A DNA stretch of 64,000 nucleotides, taken from contig JADCRB010000161.1 of NCBI GenBank assembly GCA_021464245.1, forward strand, positions 62,001-126,000. The letters run 5' to 3'. The position numbers were made by a program, and so were the translations under genes. The notes beneath the pieces are model-generated. The model ran no database searches. It saw nothing but the letters and a program-made list of their open reading frames with translations, and was not told the DNA's origin. Below, one piece after another: positions 37,093 through 49,310 of this stretch; within the stretch, counting starts at the first letter, position 1, and each line of letters starts with the position of its first letter. The stretch is from Carallia brachiata (taxonomy: Eukaryota; Streptophyta; Magnoliopsida; Malpighiales; Rhizophoraceae).

Positions 37093-40000
37093 TTATTTAA
37101 TGGTTATGACTACAGTTCATGTCTTTTATTGTTATTTTGAAGTTATTTTTATAAAATTAAATAAATATTTAAAAAAAATAGACGAAAAGCCTGCGGAAAT
37201 GAATTTATAGCCGGCTCTACTTTGGACAGGGAAGAATTTCGGCCTGAGACCTTCGAAAGAAGCAACAAAAAAAATATCCCATTTTGATGGTCTTAGGAGC
37301 TTTTAAGTGTACGTATTGGGTAAGTACAGGGGTAAATACAAATATACAATACACAAACTTTCATTTGCAAGCATTTAGTTTGGAATGAGGGGAAGAGTAG
37401 AGAAAGGAAGAGAAAGAAAAAGAAAATAAAAAGAAAATAAAATTATTTGAAGTAGTAGAGAAAGTTGAGAAAAAAAAATGATGAAAAAAAATGAACAATA
37501 ATTTGTGAGAGAAAAAGTGGTGAAGAAAGTAAAATTATTTGGAATAGTATAAAAAGTTAAGAGAAAAGAAGTATGGTGAAAGAAAAAGTGAATAGTAATT
37601 TGTGAGAGAAAAAGTAGTAAAGAAAATAAAATTATTTAGAATTGTGTGAAAAATTAAAAAATATATATAAAAAAAATATAGTTATAGTTATATTTTTCTT
37701 TCCTTCCTCCTTTTTCCCTCACAAAACAAACAAACCCTAAATCATGCGTTTGTATTTTTTTCCCTCTTTCTCAATGTGGTTTATCTATCACAACGTAATT
37801 TGTTTTTTTTTTTAATCCTGGAAATTGGAATTCGTGTAAAAATGTCGTCATCATCAATTTTATCACTAGAATTTTTTTTTCGAGAATTTTATCACTAAAT
37901 TATAATAATGATGTGTTTGAATTTGTAAGAAAGTAGTGAGAACAAAAATTATTTAGATATATAAGAAATATTAGAAAAAAAGTGATGAAAAAGAAAATAA
38001 TAAAAAAATTTATGAGATAAAAAGTTTTTTAAAAAATAAGTTGTTTAGATATATGAGAAATAAGTGAAAAAATAAGTGATGAGAAAAAAAAATAATAAAG
38101 AAAATTGTGAGAAAAGTAAGTTATTTAGATTGATAAGAAATAAGTAAGAAAGAAAATGATGTGGAAGAAAATAATGTAATAATAATTATGTTTTTTTGTG
38201 AGAATCCAATTTTTTTCTATAGATTCTATTGAATCCAAACACACCCTAAAGTTCCTAAAAATAACGAGCACGAATCAAGAAATGACTTCATTTCGATTTT
38301 CTTGAAGTTTATTCAATGTGAAACTAAAAAATGCAGGAAAAAAAGGAAAAGATAATTTGTACTTGATCATCTTACTTAATCCACTTTATTTAACCAGTAG
38401 ATAATTTATTTATTGAATATATAATGTTATCCGTTGAATGTATATTATTATAAAAATATAACTACGTAAACATGTAATTTACAAAAATAAGCAATCAATT
38501 GTACATACATATTATTACGGTGTTGACGAAAAAACAAGCTCACTCTATCAGTGTATATTCGAAGCGAGCAGGAATGATACATTTGATCAATAAAAATGTA
38601 CATTCAATTGTTAATTTGGTCATCGATAGTTCCCCGAGAAGAAAATTACTTCGTTTGATTCAGAAAGTCCAAATAAAAACGAGTAAACCACTCATTTTAC
38701 CAACTAGACAATTTCTATGAAACAATCCAACGTAATTATCTTGATAGCCGCATGTAACGGCGGCCACTGTGAACAGATTCTCCAAATTCAACACTCATGG
38801 ACTGGTAATTTGTCTTACTGCTCTCTGCTAGTATTTAAAAAAAAAAGTCCACCGAAAAAAAAAGAAATATAAAATTAAAAAATAAAAATAATATCTTACA
38901 GATTATTACGCTGGTCAAAGACTGTACAACAGACTTTTTCTTTCAAAAATAATATTTCCTTGCACTTCTATATTGATTTTACTTGTTAAGAGTTAGATAT
39001 ACGTTTAATTTTATCAAACAACTTAATAAAAATTTAAATCTATAATTTGCATAATAAGTATAAAACTTCCAACCGATAGCAATTCCTTGTGTAGTTATCA
39101 ATTAAAGAAAGCATCATTTTGCCTTTTTGAAAAGCGGATTTCATCTTCCGCGTCTTTTTTTCAATCCCCATGACAAAAGGGTTGCCTAATTTTTACCTTT
39201 GCGTCGTGCTCTTTGTTCATTTTGTCGAGCTTAAAATGTGTAAAGTTGTAGGGTTGTAGCTTTCTTGAATAAAATGAGGCTAATAATACACCACAAAGGT
39301 CCTATCAGGTGTAGTTACTTCCTCTTCGGAAAATTATGATGGTAGCGATTAATCCACAACAAAAAAGACAGCGAAAGCGTGTAACGGAAGTGAATGCATT
39401 GCCTTCTTCCTTTTTCGGCTTTTAATTTCATTTTGGCAATTAAAAGATTAGTTAAGTTATAAACTATGTTATAAAGATAACTTTTCTTATTTTTATTAAT
39501 TCATATTCTTTTTTTTTTTTTAAATTAAAACTTAAGATCTATACTCATATAAGATTGCTTGGATGTCACACGGATTATGAACTCTCGAGCTCTCTATTAA
39601 GCCCTCACAATTTGTGTTATTTGGGATTTTTCTTTTGGTGTTGTGCACTCTTTAAGTATCTTTAACTTCATCGTCTTCTTTTTCATTAATATCTAATAGA
39701 CTAACTATTAATTATTTTTATGTTAAAAAAAAAAACCTCAACATCTTTAAGAGAAAAGTTTAGATTAGAAATCTCCCTTATACATAACAAAATAACTACT
39801 AACTATTTTGATGTTTAAAGGGGGAAAAAAAAAATTCAAGACCTGCAGAAGTTGAAAATAGATATTTACGTTTCGTTTTCTTTTTAATCAAAATGCTATG
39901 TACCTTCTGGGATCATTTAAAAACGGGCCCAGGTTGAACTCGATTGGGCTTCGAGTAGATGATGCATGAACAGGGCCATCCTCTCTTGGGACCCCCTTTC

Positions 40001-41447
40001 TTCTGCTGTTTTCACAGGGTGATATCAGATAAAAATCTCGTACAGGTTCATTGATCGAGTCTAGTGGGCTATCTGCTTCAATCATATTTGTACCCATTAG
40101 AATTTCCATCAAATCATGATATGAATCGTGATTTTGCATTTTAAGAAAGAAAATACTTATTTACCAAAAAAAAATACTAAATCAGATTTTGTTGACAAGA
40201 TTAAAATAAAATTAAAGTAATATAAATTATTATATAATTAATTTATTTTATAAAAAAACAAATTATTAATACTATTGAATGTACAAATTAGTTACTTTAA
40301 AATTATTTAAAATACAATAATATAATGCAATTCTTTGTAAAATTATTGTGTTTATAGTTGACTAGAGAGAGAAACACAAACAAAGACTAATTTTGTAAAA
40401 TTTGAAATGTGCCAAAGACGAAAACGCAATCCCCCATAAGAAAACACCCCTTTTTTTTTCGTTCTCAAAAAGTTTTATGGAGCGGGAGACAATGAAATTC
40501 ATCAGCGTAGGTCCAAGTTCTATCCCGGTAAGTTCTTAATAGGAATATATTTCGCTTTGATGAAATTCGTTTCAACGATATGCACCCAAAAAAAAAAAAA
40601 ACGTTTAAAATATGATTGGCAATCTTTGATTTTATTTTCTAGAGTCTAAATTAGTATGATGATGCCATCTGATCTGTCAATACAGCAAATGTAACCCCCA
40701 GCATTGACTTCTCTGCTCCTAATCTCCGCTCCTAATCTCCGAAGTTCTTAATTTCTTTTATTATATGTATTTTTTTTTGGGATCGAAAGTATATGTATTT
40801 TTTCTATATATGCCCTTTTGCAATTGTAATACAATGATTGCTTTAGAATTAGACTCCGTAGCAGTTAACATGTCCCTCTCACAGATTAACAACTTATTTA
40901 AGAAATGCCACATATATTTCAATATAATAAGAGGTTACTTGAAAACTAAAACTGAAGTGAAGAAGGAAAAGGGACTTGCGACTTGTAATTAGTTATTTAG
41001 TCGCTGGATTTGTACCAGCCACCGTCTCTCCACTAGCTCCAATGCACCCACTCTATCTTGGCTTCCTCCCATTGACAGCAAATTGCAACAAGATTTTCCA
41101 AGTTAAAGAAATAAGGAAAAATGGGAAGATCATAATTAATTATTTTTTTGACCAATAACAATTGCATGGAAACAACCCCAACTAATAACAAAAGGGACAT
41201 TAGCTTCAATTGAGGGTCTAGTTGTAATTAGGTTTCTAGAATAATATTATTCTTTGATTGCAAAAGCGACCAAATGTCACATTCACATTTGCTTATGCCC
41301 CATTGCTTCAAACAACTGTTTCCCCCTAGAGCCAACCCATCTTTATATTCATTCTCTCTTTAATCTTGACCAGCATTGCAGAACAACAAAAGGGATATTT
41401 TGCCTTTGTCCCTCTTCTCTTTTGTACCAAAAACAAAAAGAGAAATT

Positions 41448-42401
41448 ATGAAGAACAATACCAATAACAACACAAAGCTCATTCTTCTTCACCCTTATAT
41501 CCAAAAACAAGGCAGCTCAAGCCGCTTATGGCTGCTTGCCTTTGTATCATTCTTCACCATTGCATTCCTTCTCACGCTCATTTACACAAGGGAGTCCTTG
41601 CCCATCAAAACCAGCACCGCCGCTGCCACGACCGCCTCCGCTGTGGCTTCCACCAACTCCGTCTTTGGCAACAATCCGGCGCTGCCCACCACGGTTATTA
41701 GTACTCTTCTCCACTACGCCTCAAGATCCAATGACAGCTTCCACATGTCCTACGCTGAACTGAAGCCAATCTCTGACGTCCTCAGGAAATGCTCATCTCC
41801 CTGTAACTTCCTCGTTTTCGGGCTAACCCACGAGACCCTTCTCTGGAAAGCACTGAACCACAATGGCCGCACCGTTTTCATCGAAGAAAACCGCTACTAC
41901 GCCGCCTATTTCGAAGAAATGCATCCCGAAATCGATGTCTTTGACGTGCAATACACGACCAAAACGAGCGAAATGAGAGACCTGATGGCCTCCGCCAAGG
42001 AACAAATCCGTAATGAGTGCAAACCAGTTCAGAATCTGCTCTTCTCGGAGTGTAAGCTCGGCATCAATGACTTGCCTAATCATGTCTACGAGGTGGACTG
42101 GGATGTGATACTGATCGACGGCCCTCGCGGGGACGGACCGGAAGTGCCCGGAAGGATGACCCCAATTTTCACGGCCGGCGTGCTGGCTAGAAGCAAGAAG
42201 GGTGCCAATGCCAAGACGCATGTGTTTGTGCATGATTATTACAGAAAAGTGGAGAGAATTTATGGGGATGAGTTCTTGTGTAGAGAGAACTTGGTGGAGT
42301 CCAATGACATGCTTGCGCATTTTGTGGTTGAGAAAATGGACGAGAATAGCTTCCAGTATTGTCGGAATCACACATCAAAATCAGCTTCATCCTTGTCTTA
42401 A
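41448..42401 (+). CDS. IRX15/IRX15-LIKE protein (DUF579, xylan biosynthesis)
   Basis: DUF579 proteins of the IRX15 group are Golgi membrane proteins needed for normal glucuronoxylan deposition in secondary walls; relatives (GXMs) methylate glucuronic acid side chains. The single exon encodes 317 residues, as in Arabidopsis IRX15. A membrane anchor spans about residues 27-46 (LWLLAFVSFFTIAFLLTLIY) and gives a type II topology. The DUF579 region follows, with PCNFLVFGLTHETLLWKALN, FIEENRYYAAYFEE, a DVILIDGPRGDGPEVPGRM segment and VFVHDYYRKVERIYGDEFLC. I chose the ATG at 41448; in-frame codons upstream have no ATG. The C-terminus is a short Ser-rich tail. The gene looks intact; its neighbours have no shared role. 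Confidence 0.95.
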   Translation: MKNNTNNNTKLILLHPYIQKQGSSSRLWLLAFVSFFTIAFLLTLIYTRESLPIKTSTAAATTASAVASTNSVFGNNPALPTTVISTLLHYASRSNDSFHMSYAELKPISDVLRKCSSPCNFLVFGLTHETLLWKALNHNGRTVFIEENRYYAAYFEEMHPEIDVFDVQYTTKTSEMRDLMASAKEQIRNECKPVQNLLFSECKLGINDLPNHVYEVDWDVILIDGPRGDGPEVPGRMTPIFTAGVLARSKKGANAKTHVFVHDYYRKVERIYGDEFLCRENLVESNDMLAHFVVEKMDENSFQYCRNHTSKSASSLS

Positions 42402-43870
42402 TTGTTGTTTTTGATCATCAAACACAACAGTCTTTGGGGTCAATGACATAAAGGAGGTACAATACAACGCTATAAAATGGGGTTATTTATTTTAAATTGC
42501 AAAGTTTTTAGAACTTTTTTTTTCTTTATTTTTCTTGCTTGGGGTTCTAAAAATAATTCAATTTTTGGCAATGAAATTCCAAATTTGTCATGGGTTCTCT
42601 CGGTGGCCATCCCTTTCAATCACAACACCTACCCGGGGACGCTACAGATTTCTGCACAAGGCCATATTCGCATAACATTTTGCTTGTTTAATAATTCCAG
42701 GGACTCCAGGGGGAAGAGGGATAACGGAGGCGTTGTAAATAGATCATTAAAAAAACTCACACGAATACAAGTTGAAAATGTTCTGCCAATAATATGTTAA
42801 GACAATATATGTCATCGACTACAAAAGCCAACACATCCATCGTCAAGTGCTCAATAATTTATGCCACTTCAAGGAAGAAAAATGGGGAAAATTCCAGCAA
42901 TCAATCGAAAAGGTAGTGCATCACATTCGACATAAGTAAGTAGAAACAATAACAAACAGCAACTTTTAGCTTCTACTAGTTCATACTCTCAAAAACCTTT
43001 ATAAGCTGCTGATTAGTCTGAAAAACAGTATGATTGAAACTCTGCATCTAGTTGTCAACCACTCTCCGAAGCATCGGGTCTCTGTAGCTTATTTTAAAGA
43101 GGCAAGTCTATAACCCACTAATTTCTTGGCCTCTTGCCACTTCACCTTAAATGATCCCTTACACATGCAAGCTTCTAACTGGTGGTAGCCAGAAGTTTGG
43201 TAAGGCTGTTTATGGAGAGAATCTTGTGAGCAAATTGCAAACTAATTTCGTTTGACAATGTGTTCGTAGCACAGTGTAAACATATTTTGATTATAAAAGA
43301 TCATTTCAACTAACAGAGCAAGGTTTAGTTAAATCGTGTACATTGACAGCGATATTCAAGATTGACATCAATACATAATTGCTGTATTTGCCTGCCTTGG
43401 ATTCCTACTGTTTGCTGAACGACTTACTCAATACTTCAATTAAACATACCAAGTATTCATGCATAGTAGCTATAATATAAGCCACCAAGTAAGAAAACCA
43501 GTCATGCAGAGCAAAAAGAGATGAGAGAAGTGTTCACATTTAGAACATCCATGCCTTCGGTTGATACACTATAGTTTGCAAGTCAAAAGACATCTTTTGG
43601 CAAGAATTGATGGGCTTGTATACCATACAAATGAGGTAAGCAAAACAGAGTCGCAAAAGTAATTAATTTTCTGCATAGTAGAATTAGAATACACGTCAAG
43701 TGGTCTAATCCATTTTGCGGATGAAGTCCCCAGAGATATTCTATCATAAAAAATCAATGACCAAAAAATAATGTGTAAATTATATGTCACTTGTTTTGTG
43801 GATTGTGATTTTGCTAGCACAAGTGTTGTGCACCTGCTATCTAAGTAACGTGCATAATGCATTGCAACAT
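42402..43870. other. Intergenic region between the IRX15-like and dihydrouridine synthase genes
   Basis: The two genes are transcribed toward each other, so this region must contain both 3' ends. I recognise no coding exon and no clear repeat in it. Confidence 0.5.
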
Positions 43871-45730
43871 TTAATTGGCCAAACCATCTACAGACAGTCC
43901 CGCAGAATGTGTATCCATGTTCTTCAAATAAAGTGGAATTCTCACACCCAAATCTCTGAGCCGATCCACCATGCTATAAAGAAATTCAAAGGTCAATCTT
44001 GACTGAGCATTCAGATCCTCTCGTACATGAGGATGAATTCTGAACCACTCTCCCAACATCTTGTGCACATGAGCACGGATCATTCTCCATGGAACAGGGT
44101 ACTTTTCACAAAGTCCCAAATACTCCACCAGCAGATCAGCCTGATCAAGTTTTCCGTCCTTATTGCTTTCTTCACCATTCACAGCCCATTCAGTAGTCCT
44201 AAATCCAGAAAAAAGAGCTGGATTCTCAAGAAGAGACTCTGCTGAAAGCACTCCATCAGCACTAGTCTCTTCCAAACAATGCCAAACATCATCGATGTGG
44301 CGTATGTTCCCATTGGCAAGAACTGGAATTCTAACAGCACATTTCACAGCCTTGATGGCCTTCCAATCAGCCCGAATTTTCTTTCCATCCTTTTCATCTC
44401 TTGTTCGACCATGAACAGCTAAAAGTGAGCAACCAGCTTCCTCTAGCATCCTAGCATAGCTAATTGTATCCTCCAATTTTGGGAAGACTCGGATTTTACA
44501 CGAAACTGGAACATGGAGATTAACAGCTAACTTCTCAACTAAAGATTTCACTAGTGGAAGGTTATCCATTAGGAACGCTCCATAGTTCCCCCGCCTGGCG
44601 ATTCGCTGAGGACACCTACATGGAAATCATCAGAGCCAATAAGTGCAATATCATTGAACTCCTCAGAAGAAAAAACATATTCACCAAATATTTTGGCTAC
44701 CATATCTTAATCCACAATATCACGCAGGCAGGTTCCAAATCTCATTCTAATTGTTATCAACTAGTCCTTTTTCCAAATACAGATACTACTAATAAACTGC
44801 TCTATAAAGCTTGGAAGTACACTAAGCAGACATTTTTTTTTCCCATTTTCCCACACTCTCTTTCAAACCAACTCTAATCGTCACGAGATTAAACGAAAAG
44901 ATCCTATCCACTTTACACCCTTTAATTCCTTTCTTGCTTAACGACTTATAATTCAGAAAATGGCAGCAATACATCATAATTGGTACAGAAAAAACAATAC
45001 CCCAGATTGATGTCAACGTAATCACAATAAGGTTCCACCCTCCGTGCGGCCTCTAACAAAATGTCCGGATCGTTAGCACAAAATTGGACAAACAATGGTC
45101 GGTCCTCCTGCAATTATCACCAAATTTAACTTATTACAATCTATCCCAAGACCGGAAACTAAGCAATATTACATTAAAAATCAGAATTCTGTGCAAATTT
45201 TATGGCACTAATACAAGGGAATATTTAAAAGAAGAAATTAAGTTTACCATTTACCAAATTCAAATTACCTTGCAAGTAGTGAATTCTTGATTTCTGTACT
45301 TCTCGTTTTCGGTAAAAATCCTGGAATGCAACATGGGCGTGTAAGCAGCCTCCGCCCCGTACTTTCTGCAAAGCATTCGAAACGGAAGCTCCGAGTTGTC
45401 CACCATTGGGGCAACGATCAGCCTGGGCCGACCCAGCTTGGTCCAATGAGCCCATGCCCTCTCCACTCTTGACTCTCCGTTCAAGTATCGGCCCGGCGAG
45501 CCCAGACAACTGGACGACGACGCCGTTTCGAGCTGAGAAGAAGAGTAAATTTGCTCCTGAGTTGCTTCCTCTTCTCGTTGTGCTGTGGAACAGAGGATAT
45601 CGTCCGGGACTGGAACCGGATCTTGGGGTTGGATTCGGGTTTGGGTAAGAGGAGAGGCCATGAGGGGTTTAAGTGGGATTGAGATGAGAGGTTTAAGAGA
45701 CAGACTGTGAGGAGAGAGGAGAGGTTTCAT
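43871..45730 (-). CDS. tRNA-dihydrouridine synthase 1-like (DUS)
   Basis: DUS enzymes are FMN-dependent and reduce uridines in the tRNA D-loop to dihydrouridine. Three exons encode 437 residues: 45269-45730, 45001-45107, 43871-44615. Junction phases agree (CTG GG|G TGT). The TIM barrel starts near residue 100 with [20 protein letters not shown]. The catalytic Cys191 sits in the family motif NLGCPQ. Later motifs are [20 protein letters not shown] and IPVLANGNI, which contact FMN and substrate, followed by the helical C-terminal domain ([16 protein letters not shown]). The family Dus1 modifies U16/U17 in eukaryotes. Residues 1 to about 90 are a poorly conserved, Ser/Pro-rich extension; an alternative start is Met24. 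The gene appears intact. Confidence 0.95.
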
Positions 45731-46911
45731 GAGCGGACTCTGGCGGCGGAGAGGCTACCCATCGCCGCCGCACCTGGCAGTTGGATGTTAAAGAGACAGA
45801 ACTGTGCGGCGCCTTAGGATTCCAGCCTTGCGGGGTTTAAGATTTCATGTTTTGCTTGATTTAACGTTTGTGTTTTCTTTCTATATTCGGTGCATTGGGG
45901 CCCTGCGCCTTTGGGCTCACGCGTTTGGGGATGGTTTGTTAAAGTTTATAATAAAAATGTTAAAAGAATAAATTTAGAAGTCAATCAGCAGCCTTTGCTT
46001 CAGACGACACGAGTTTAAGTTCTCTTAATCAGAGTTCTTGATTTCGAGTTCTGAAAATACAATTACGTTAAATACTTATTATGAGAACTTTACCGATTTT
46101 CAAAGTCTCACTTGGGTTTGAGTGGTAGCTCACTCAACTACCATTTTTTAAGTCAAAATAAATAAATAAATAAATTTAGAACTCATTTAGTTTGGAAAAT
46201 ATTTTGATAGGAATGAGAATGGGAATAGGGTCATATTCTCACCGTGGTTGTGGTTGTTTGTTTAGAGGTAATTTGATTTCATTATTTTTAAAAATAGGAA
46301 TCACGTTACACCAGGTTTGGGAATTAATAATTCTTTATTAGAAAGAATTAATCATTTTTTCAGCCTCATGCAGAATTAAAGAAAAATAGATCAGTCTTAT
46401 AGTTTCAGTTTCTTTTTTCTCTTGTTGCTTTTTTTAACCGAGTATATTAGCCTCTTCTTCATTGGTTCTCTCTCATTCTTGCTCTGGTTCTCTTTCTTGC
46501 TTTGGTCTTTCCCTTTCATTTATATTCCTGTTTTGATTTGTAATTTTGTTAGTATATAATTCAAAGTTCCATCAATAATGGTAATAATAGTGTTCACACC
46601 AGTAAATAAAATCAAGTTTTACCTTCTAACTTCAGAGTTATGATCTTTGGCTACTTGATAACAGAAAATTTTTGTGGACTCCGATTTATTCTTATTTGAG
46701 ATTGTTATTTCATTGAACCATTAAATCTATTCTACAGTTGGCTTCCTTAAAAAAACTGCATAAAACTCCGTTCCTTTTCATTTCCATTTTGGTTGGAAAT
46801 GAAGTTCTGACAAAGAGGATGTATACCATGTTAATGTTTGTGCAATTTCCATCCTTGGGTGCGCGTGTGCCAGTTCGGGCAATTTTTTTTAGCATATTGT
46901 TTGGTGTATAT
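45731..46911. other. Intergenic region
   Basis: Contains the DUS promoter side (45731 to about 46000), the dispersed repeat resembling CACGTTAAATATTTATTA near 46010-46090, and AT-rich DNA. No gene is recognised. Confidence 0.5.
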
Positions 46912-46954
46912 GTCCCACATCGACAGAGAGAGTTTACGCCATGATCTTTATAGA
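46912..46954 (+). promoter_or_regulatory. Plant Pol III snRNA-type promoter (USE plus TATA)
   Basis: GTCCCACATCG at 46912-46922 is an exact match to the plant upstream sequence element RTCCCACATCG. A TATA-like CTTTATAGAT follows at about 46946-46954. The gap of about 24-26 bp is the short spacing that in dicots directs RNA polymerase III (U6, U3, 7SL, MRP type); the Pol II snRNA genes have about 10 bp more. Confidence 0.75.
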
Positions 46955-46974
46955 TCAAGGAAGCAAACCGCTAA

Positions 46975-47274
46975 CCGCTGAGCCCGGTTAGGTGGGTTTG
47001 TAATTTCACTTTTTGTTCTAAAGTGATGGACTTCTGGCGGAGTCCAGATGGTTGGGCTGGGGTTGGCTATTTTCTGTCCCGCCCGTTCTGAGTGGCGAAC
47101 TGAGCCATGTTGCCCGCGTGGAGATCTGGGCAATTTGGCTCCCGAAGGCGAGGGCGCAGCGTGAGGCTGGTAAATACACAGCAACGAAAACCTCCCGCTC
47201 CCCGCAGTGGAAGGGTACCCGGGCAAACGCCACCCTGGTCCACGTGGCCTGACTGGTGAAGCTGGACCATAACC
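46975..47274 (+). ncRNA. Structured Pol III-type non-coding RNA, about 300 nt; RNase MRP RNA is the best guess
   Basis: The stretch is GC-rich in AT-rich surroundings. It begins about 25 bp after the TATA box and ends just before a T6 run. Visible helices: TCACTTT/AAAGTGA (47006-47026), a two-part hairpin GTGGA/TCCAC plus AGGGT/ACCCT (47207-47243), and a long-range GTCCAG/CTGGAC pair (47042-47047 with 47262-47267) that could close the molecule. It lacks the U6 and U3 conserved boxes and the SRP RNA GGAAACGGAGCA-like loop, and it lacks a CTAAACCCTA template, so those classes and telomerase RNA are unlikely. The length, long-range closing helix and ACAGCAA / GAAAA segments (near 47178-47190) would fit plant 7-2/MRP RNA, which uses this promoter type. 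The MRP identity is inference only (about 0.35); the Pol III RNA call is better supported. Short open frames here are accidental. Confidence 0.6.
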
Positions 47275-47280
47275 TTTTTT
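47275..47280 (+). terminator. Pol III terminator (T run)
   Basis: Six T residues directly follow the structured RNA (AACC then TTTTTT), about 300 nt after the predicted start. Confidence 0.6.
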
Positions 47281-47798
47281 AATTTTTGTAATTTTTTATT
47301 CTTGATTTGGCTTTTGTTTTTGGTTCCATTACATTTGTAAATGAATTTTTTTTATTGTGTCTACACAGATTTTTTTTATATAATCACGACTAATTTTTAT
47401 GCAATTATAATAATAAAAGATAATACAAAAAATAATACAAAAATTCCGTATGCCTATCAAATTTTTCCCTTTATTTTTTTGGTTCCTTCTAATTTTTGTG
47501 ACAAGATAAACGTCTGAGTCATAACATTATACTAAGCATGTCAAAAAGTAGTTGATAATCCTTAACTTTCAACTTTGTCACAAAATTAGGCAAATCTGTA
47601 TGAGGTTTAACTCCTCTTTATACTCATTTCCATTAACCAAAACACAAAAATGAGAGGGAGAGGTTTCACAATGCGCAATTCCTTCTTTGTCCCTACCCCA
47701 ACAATGATAAACAGGTATCTCCACATGGCTAAACAACGTCCAAAGTTTTCTTTAAATGATCCATGGACAGTTAAGCGGTTTACGCAAGTAGGATAGAG

Positions 47799-48642
47799 CA
47801 TAGTTTTAAAAACCGGACCGGTTATTGAACCGGTGAGAAGACTAGGTTAGTAGTTTAGAGGTCCAACTGGAAAACCGGCGGTTGAACCGGCGGGTCAATT
47901 CTGATTTGATAAAATAATAATTAATACTTATAATTTTTCATTTTTTAATAACAAATAATGAGTATAACTATAAAAAATAGAATATGAGTCTACTTAAATT
48001 TAAAATAAAATTAAAATATAAGATATTTATGATAATTTTTTAATTAAATAAATTAATAAAGTATAAATATCAATTAAAATTTTGATAAAAATTCTTAAAA
48101 AATTATTTTTCAATGTAAATTGTAACATATTACTTAATATATTAAGTTATGAACAACGTTAAATTATTATATACAAAAAAATATATAGTGAAAAGAAAAA
48201 AATTCTTAAATTGTACAAGAAAATACTATATAATATTGTTTAGTATTATGAAAATATTTATTTTATCATTCACACAATAAAAAGATAAAAATATAATAAA
48301 TTTTAGTATGTAAATATTATGTAAATATTATTGTTGATGTAATAAAAAGTTATAAAAAAATATAATTTTTACTGTACAAATACTGTTTATTATTAAAAAA
48401 ATATTATTTTACTGTTTATTGTTAAAAAAATATTATTATTTTTACTAGTTACTGTTTATTTTTTACTGTTTATTATTAAAAAATATTATTTTTACTGTTT
48501 GTACAGTAAAAAGTACCCAAAAAAATAATTTTTTATTACTTAATTGACCCGGTAATTATTTATGTGAACCGGCCCGGCCCAGTGCCCGGGTCACCGGGCC
48601 GCCGGTCCGACCGGCCGGGCCGGGCCGGGTTTAAAAACAATG
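47799..48642. mobile_element. hAT-type MITE, ACCGG-rich family, with exact 8-bp target duplication
   Basis: An 844-bp element. The left end reads CATAGTTTTAAAAACCGG; the right end on the other strand reads CATTGTTTTTAAACCCGG. GGATAGAG flanks both ends exactly (47791-47798, 48643-48650), the 8-bp target duplication typical of hAT transposons. GC-rich palindromic ends surround an AT-rich core with repeated TTACTGTTTATT-type units at about 48370-48500. No transposase is present, so it is non-autonomous. Confidence 0.9.
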
Positions 48643-48650
48643 GGATAGAG

Positions 48651-49235
48651 AGCTCGTCCGATATTTCATAAATCCTCCATTATCTTATTCAATCGACCGA
48701 ATATGAAATTTGCAATTTGAAGATGTGCTAAAGTAGTAAATTGTTGGATTACTGGGAAATAGAGATTTTTTTTTCCATCTAACTGAAGTGAAAAAGGATA
48801 ATGGTATCTTTGGCTAAGAGCTCAACTGTTTCTTGAGTTTGGACTGTAAGACTACAAAACAGAGAAAGTCTTGGATCGAGGTGGTTCCCCAATACTCAAG
48901 TCAGTGTCTAACTAAACTAGGCGTACGCACAATTGATTGCCACAAGTCCTTAGAGTCGGCAAAAACCAAAAGAAGAAAAAACAGCTTGCTTTGGCATTGC
49001 AATCAAACACCGATGACATATGCACAATTCTCACATATCTAACTAAAACCAAGCCAGACATGACACAAGGACTCACACTTCAGTTGCCAGGGAAAAAATT
49101 TTGTGCTTCAAGTTGAATATATTTTGAAAGGATACAACATGTATAAAGATAATGCTTAAATTCAAAGGTCCTTCTCCACCTACATCCATTCCTCTGTAGA
49201 AACATAGAGGTGCAGAATGAAGGGCGCATAATGAC
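48651..49235. other. Intergenic segment beside the CDPK exon
   Basis: No gene is recognised. A 69-residue open frame at 48833-49042 shows no family features. Confidence 0.5.
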
Positions 49236-49310
49236 CTATAAGAGCTTGGCCTGTGGTTTGGTTCCACTTCTCATCATTGTACATAACTCTTCATAGTTGA
49301 TCCTACCATC
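49236..49310 (-). pseudogene. Lone last exon of a calcium-dependent protein kinase (CDPK)
   Basis: After an acceptor TTTGCAG, 24 codons and a stop read [17 protein letters not shown] then KPQAKLL. This is the end of the fourth EF hand ([13 protein letters not shown]) and the C-terminal tail of CDPKs, Ca2+-regulated Ser/Thr kinases. The first half of the EF-hand loop and all upstream exons should lie at higher coordinates on this strand, but 49311-50400 shows no matching exon. A MITE-like element begins at about 49393. I infer a truncated gene relic. A real gene with a very long intron cannot be fully excluded; no kinase domain is visible up to the WRKY gene. Confidence 0.65.

Larger units (their letters stand above)
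34654..41447. other. AT-rich intergenic region with repeats
   Basis: No gene is recognised. It contains MITE copy 2 (36003-36504), a TAATAATTA-type minisatellite at about 36958-37092, and several G/A-rich blocks (35030-35170, 37370-37740, 37912-38250) that share GAGAAAAAGTG / AAAATTATTTAGA motifs; two end near CAAACA(C/A)ACCCTAA and look like related MITE remnants. An 83-residue open frame at 39888-40139 has no known relatives that I recognise. The last 150 bp or so form the IRX15-like leader. Confidence 0.45.

Noticed and set aside
41823..42371. 182-codon reverse frame across the IRX15-like gene
   Set aside because: Antisense shadow of the DUF579 coding sequence.
46948..47270. Several short frames on both strands
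   Set aside because: They fall within the structured Pol III RNA and are explained by its GC content.
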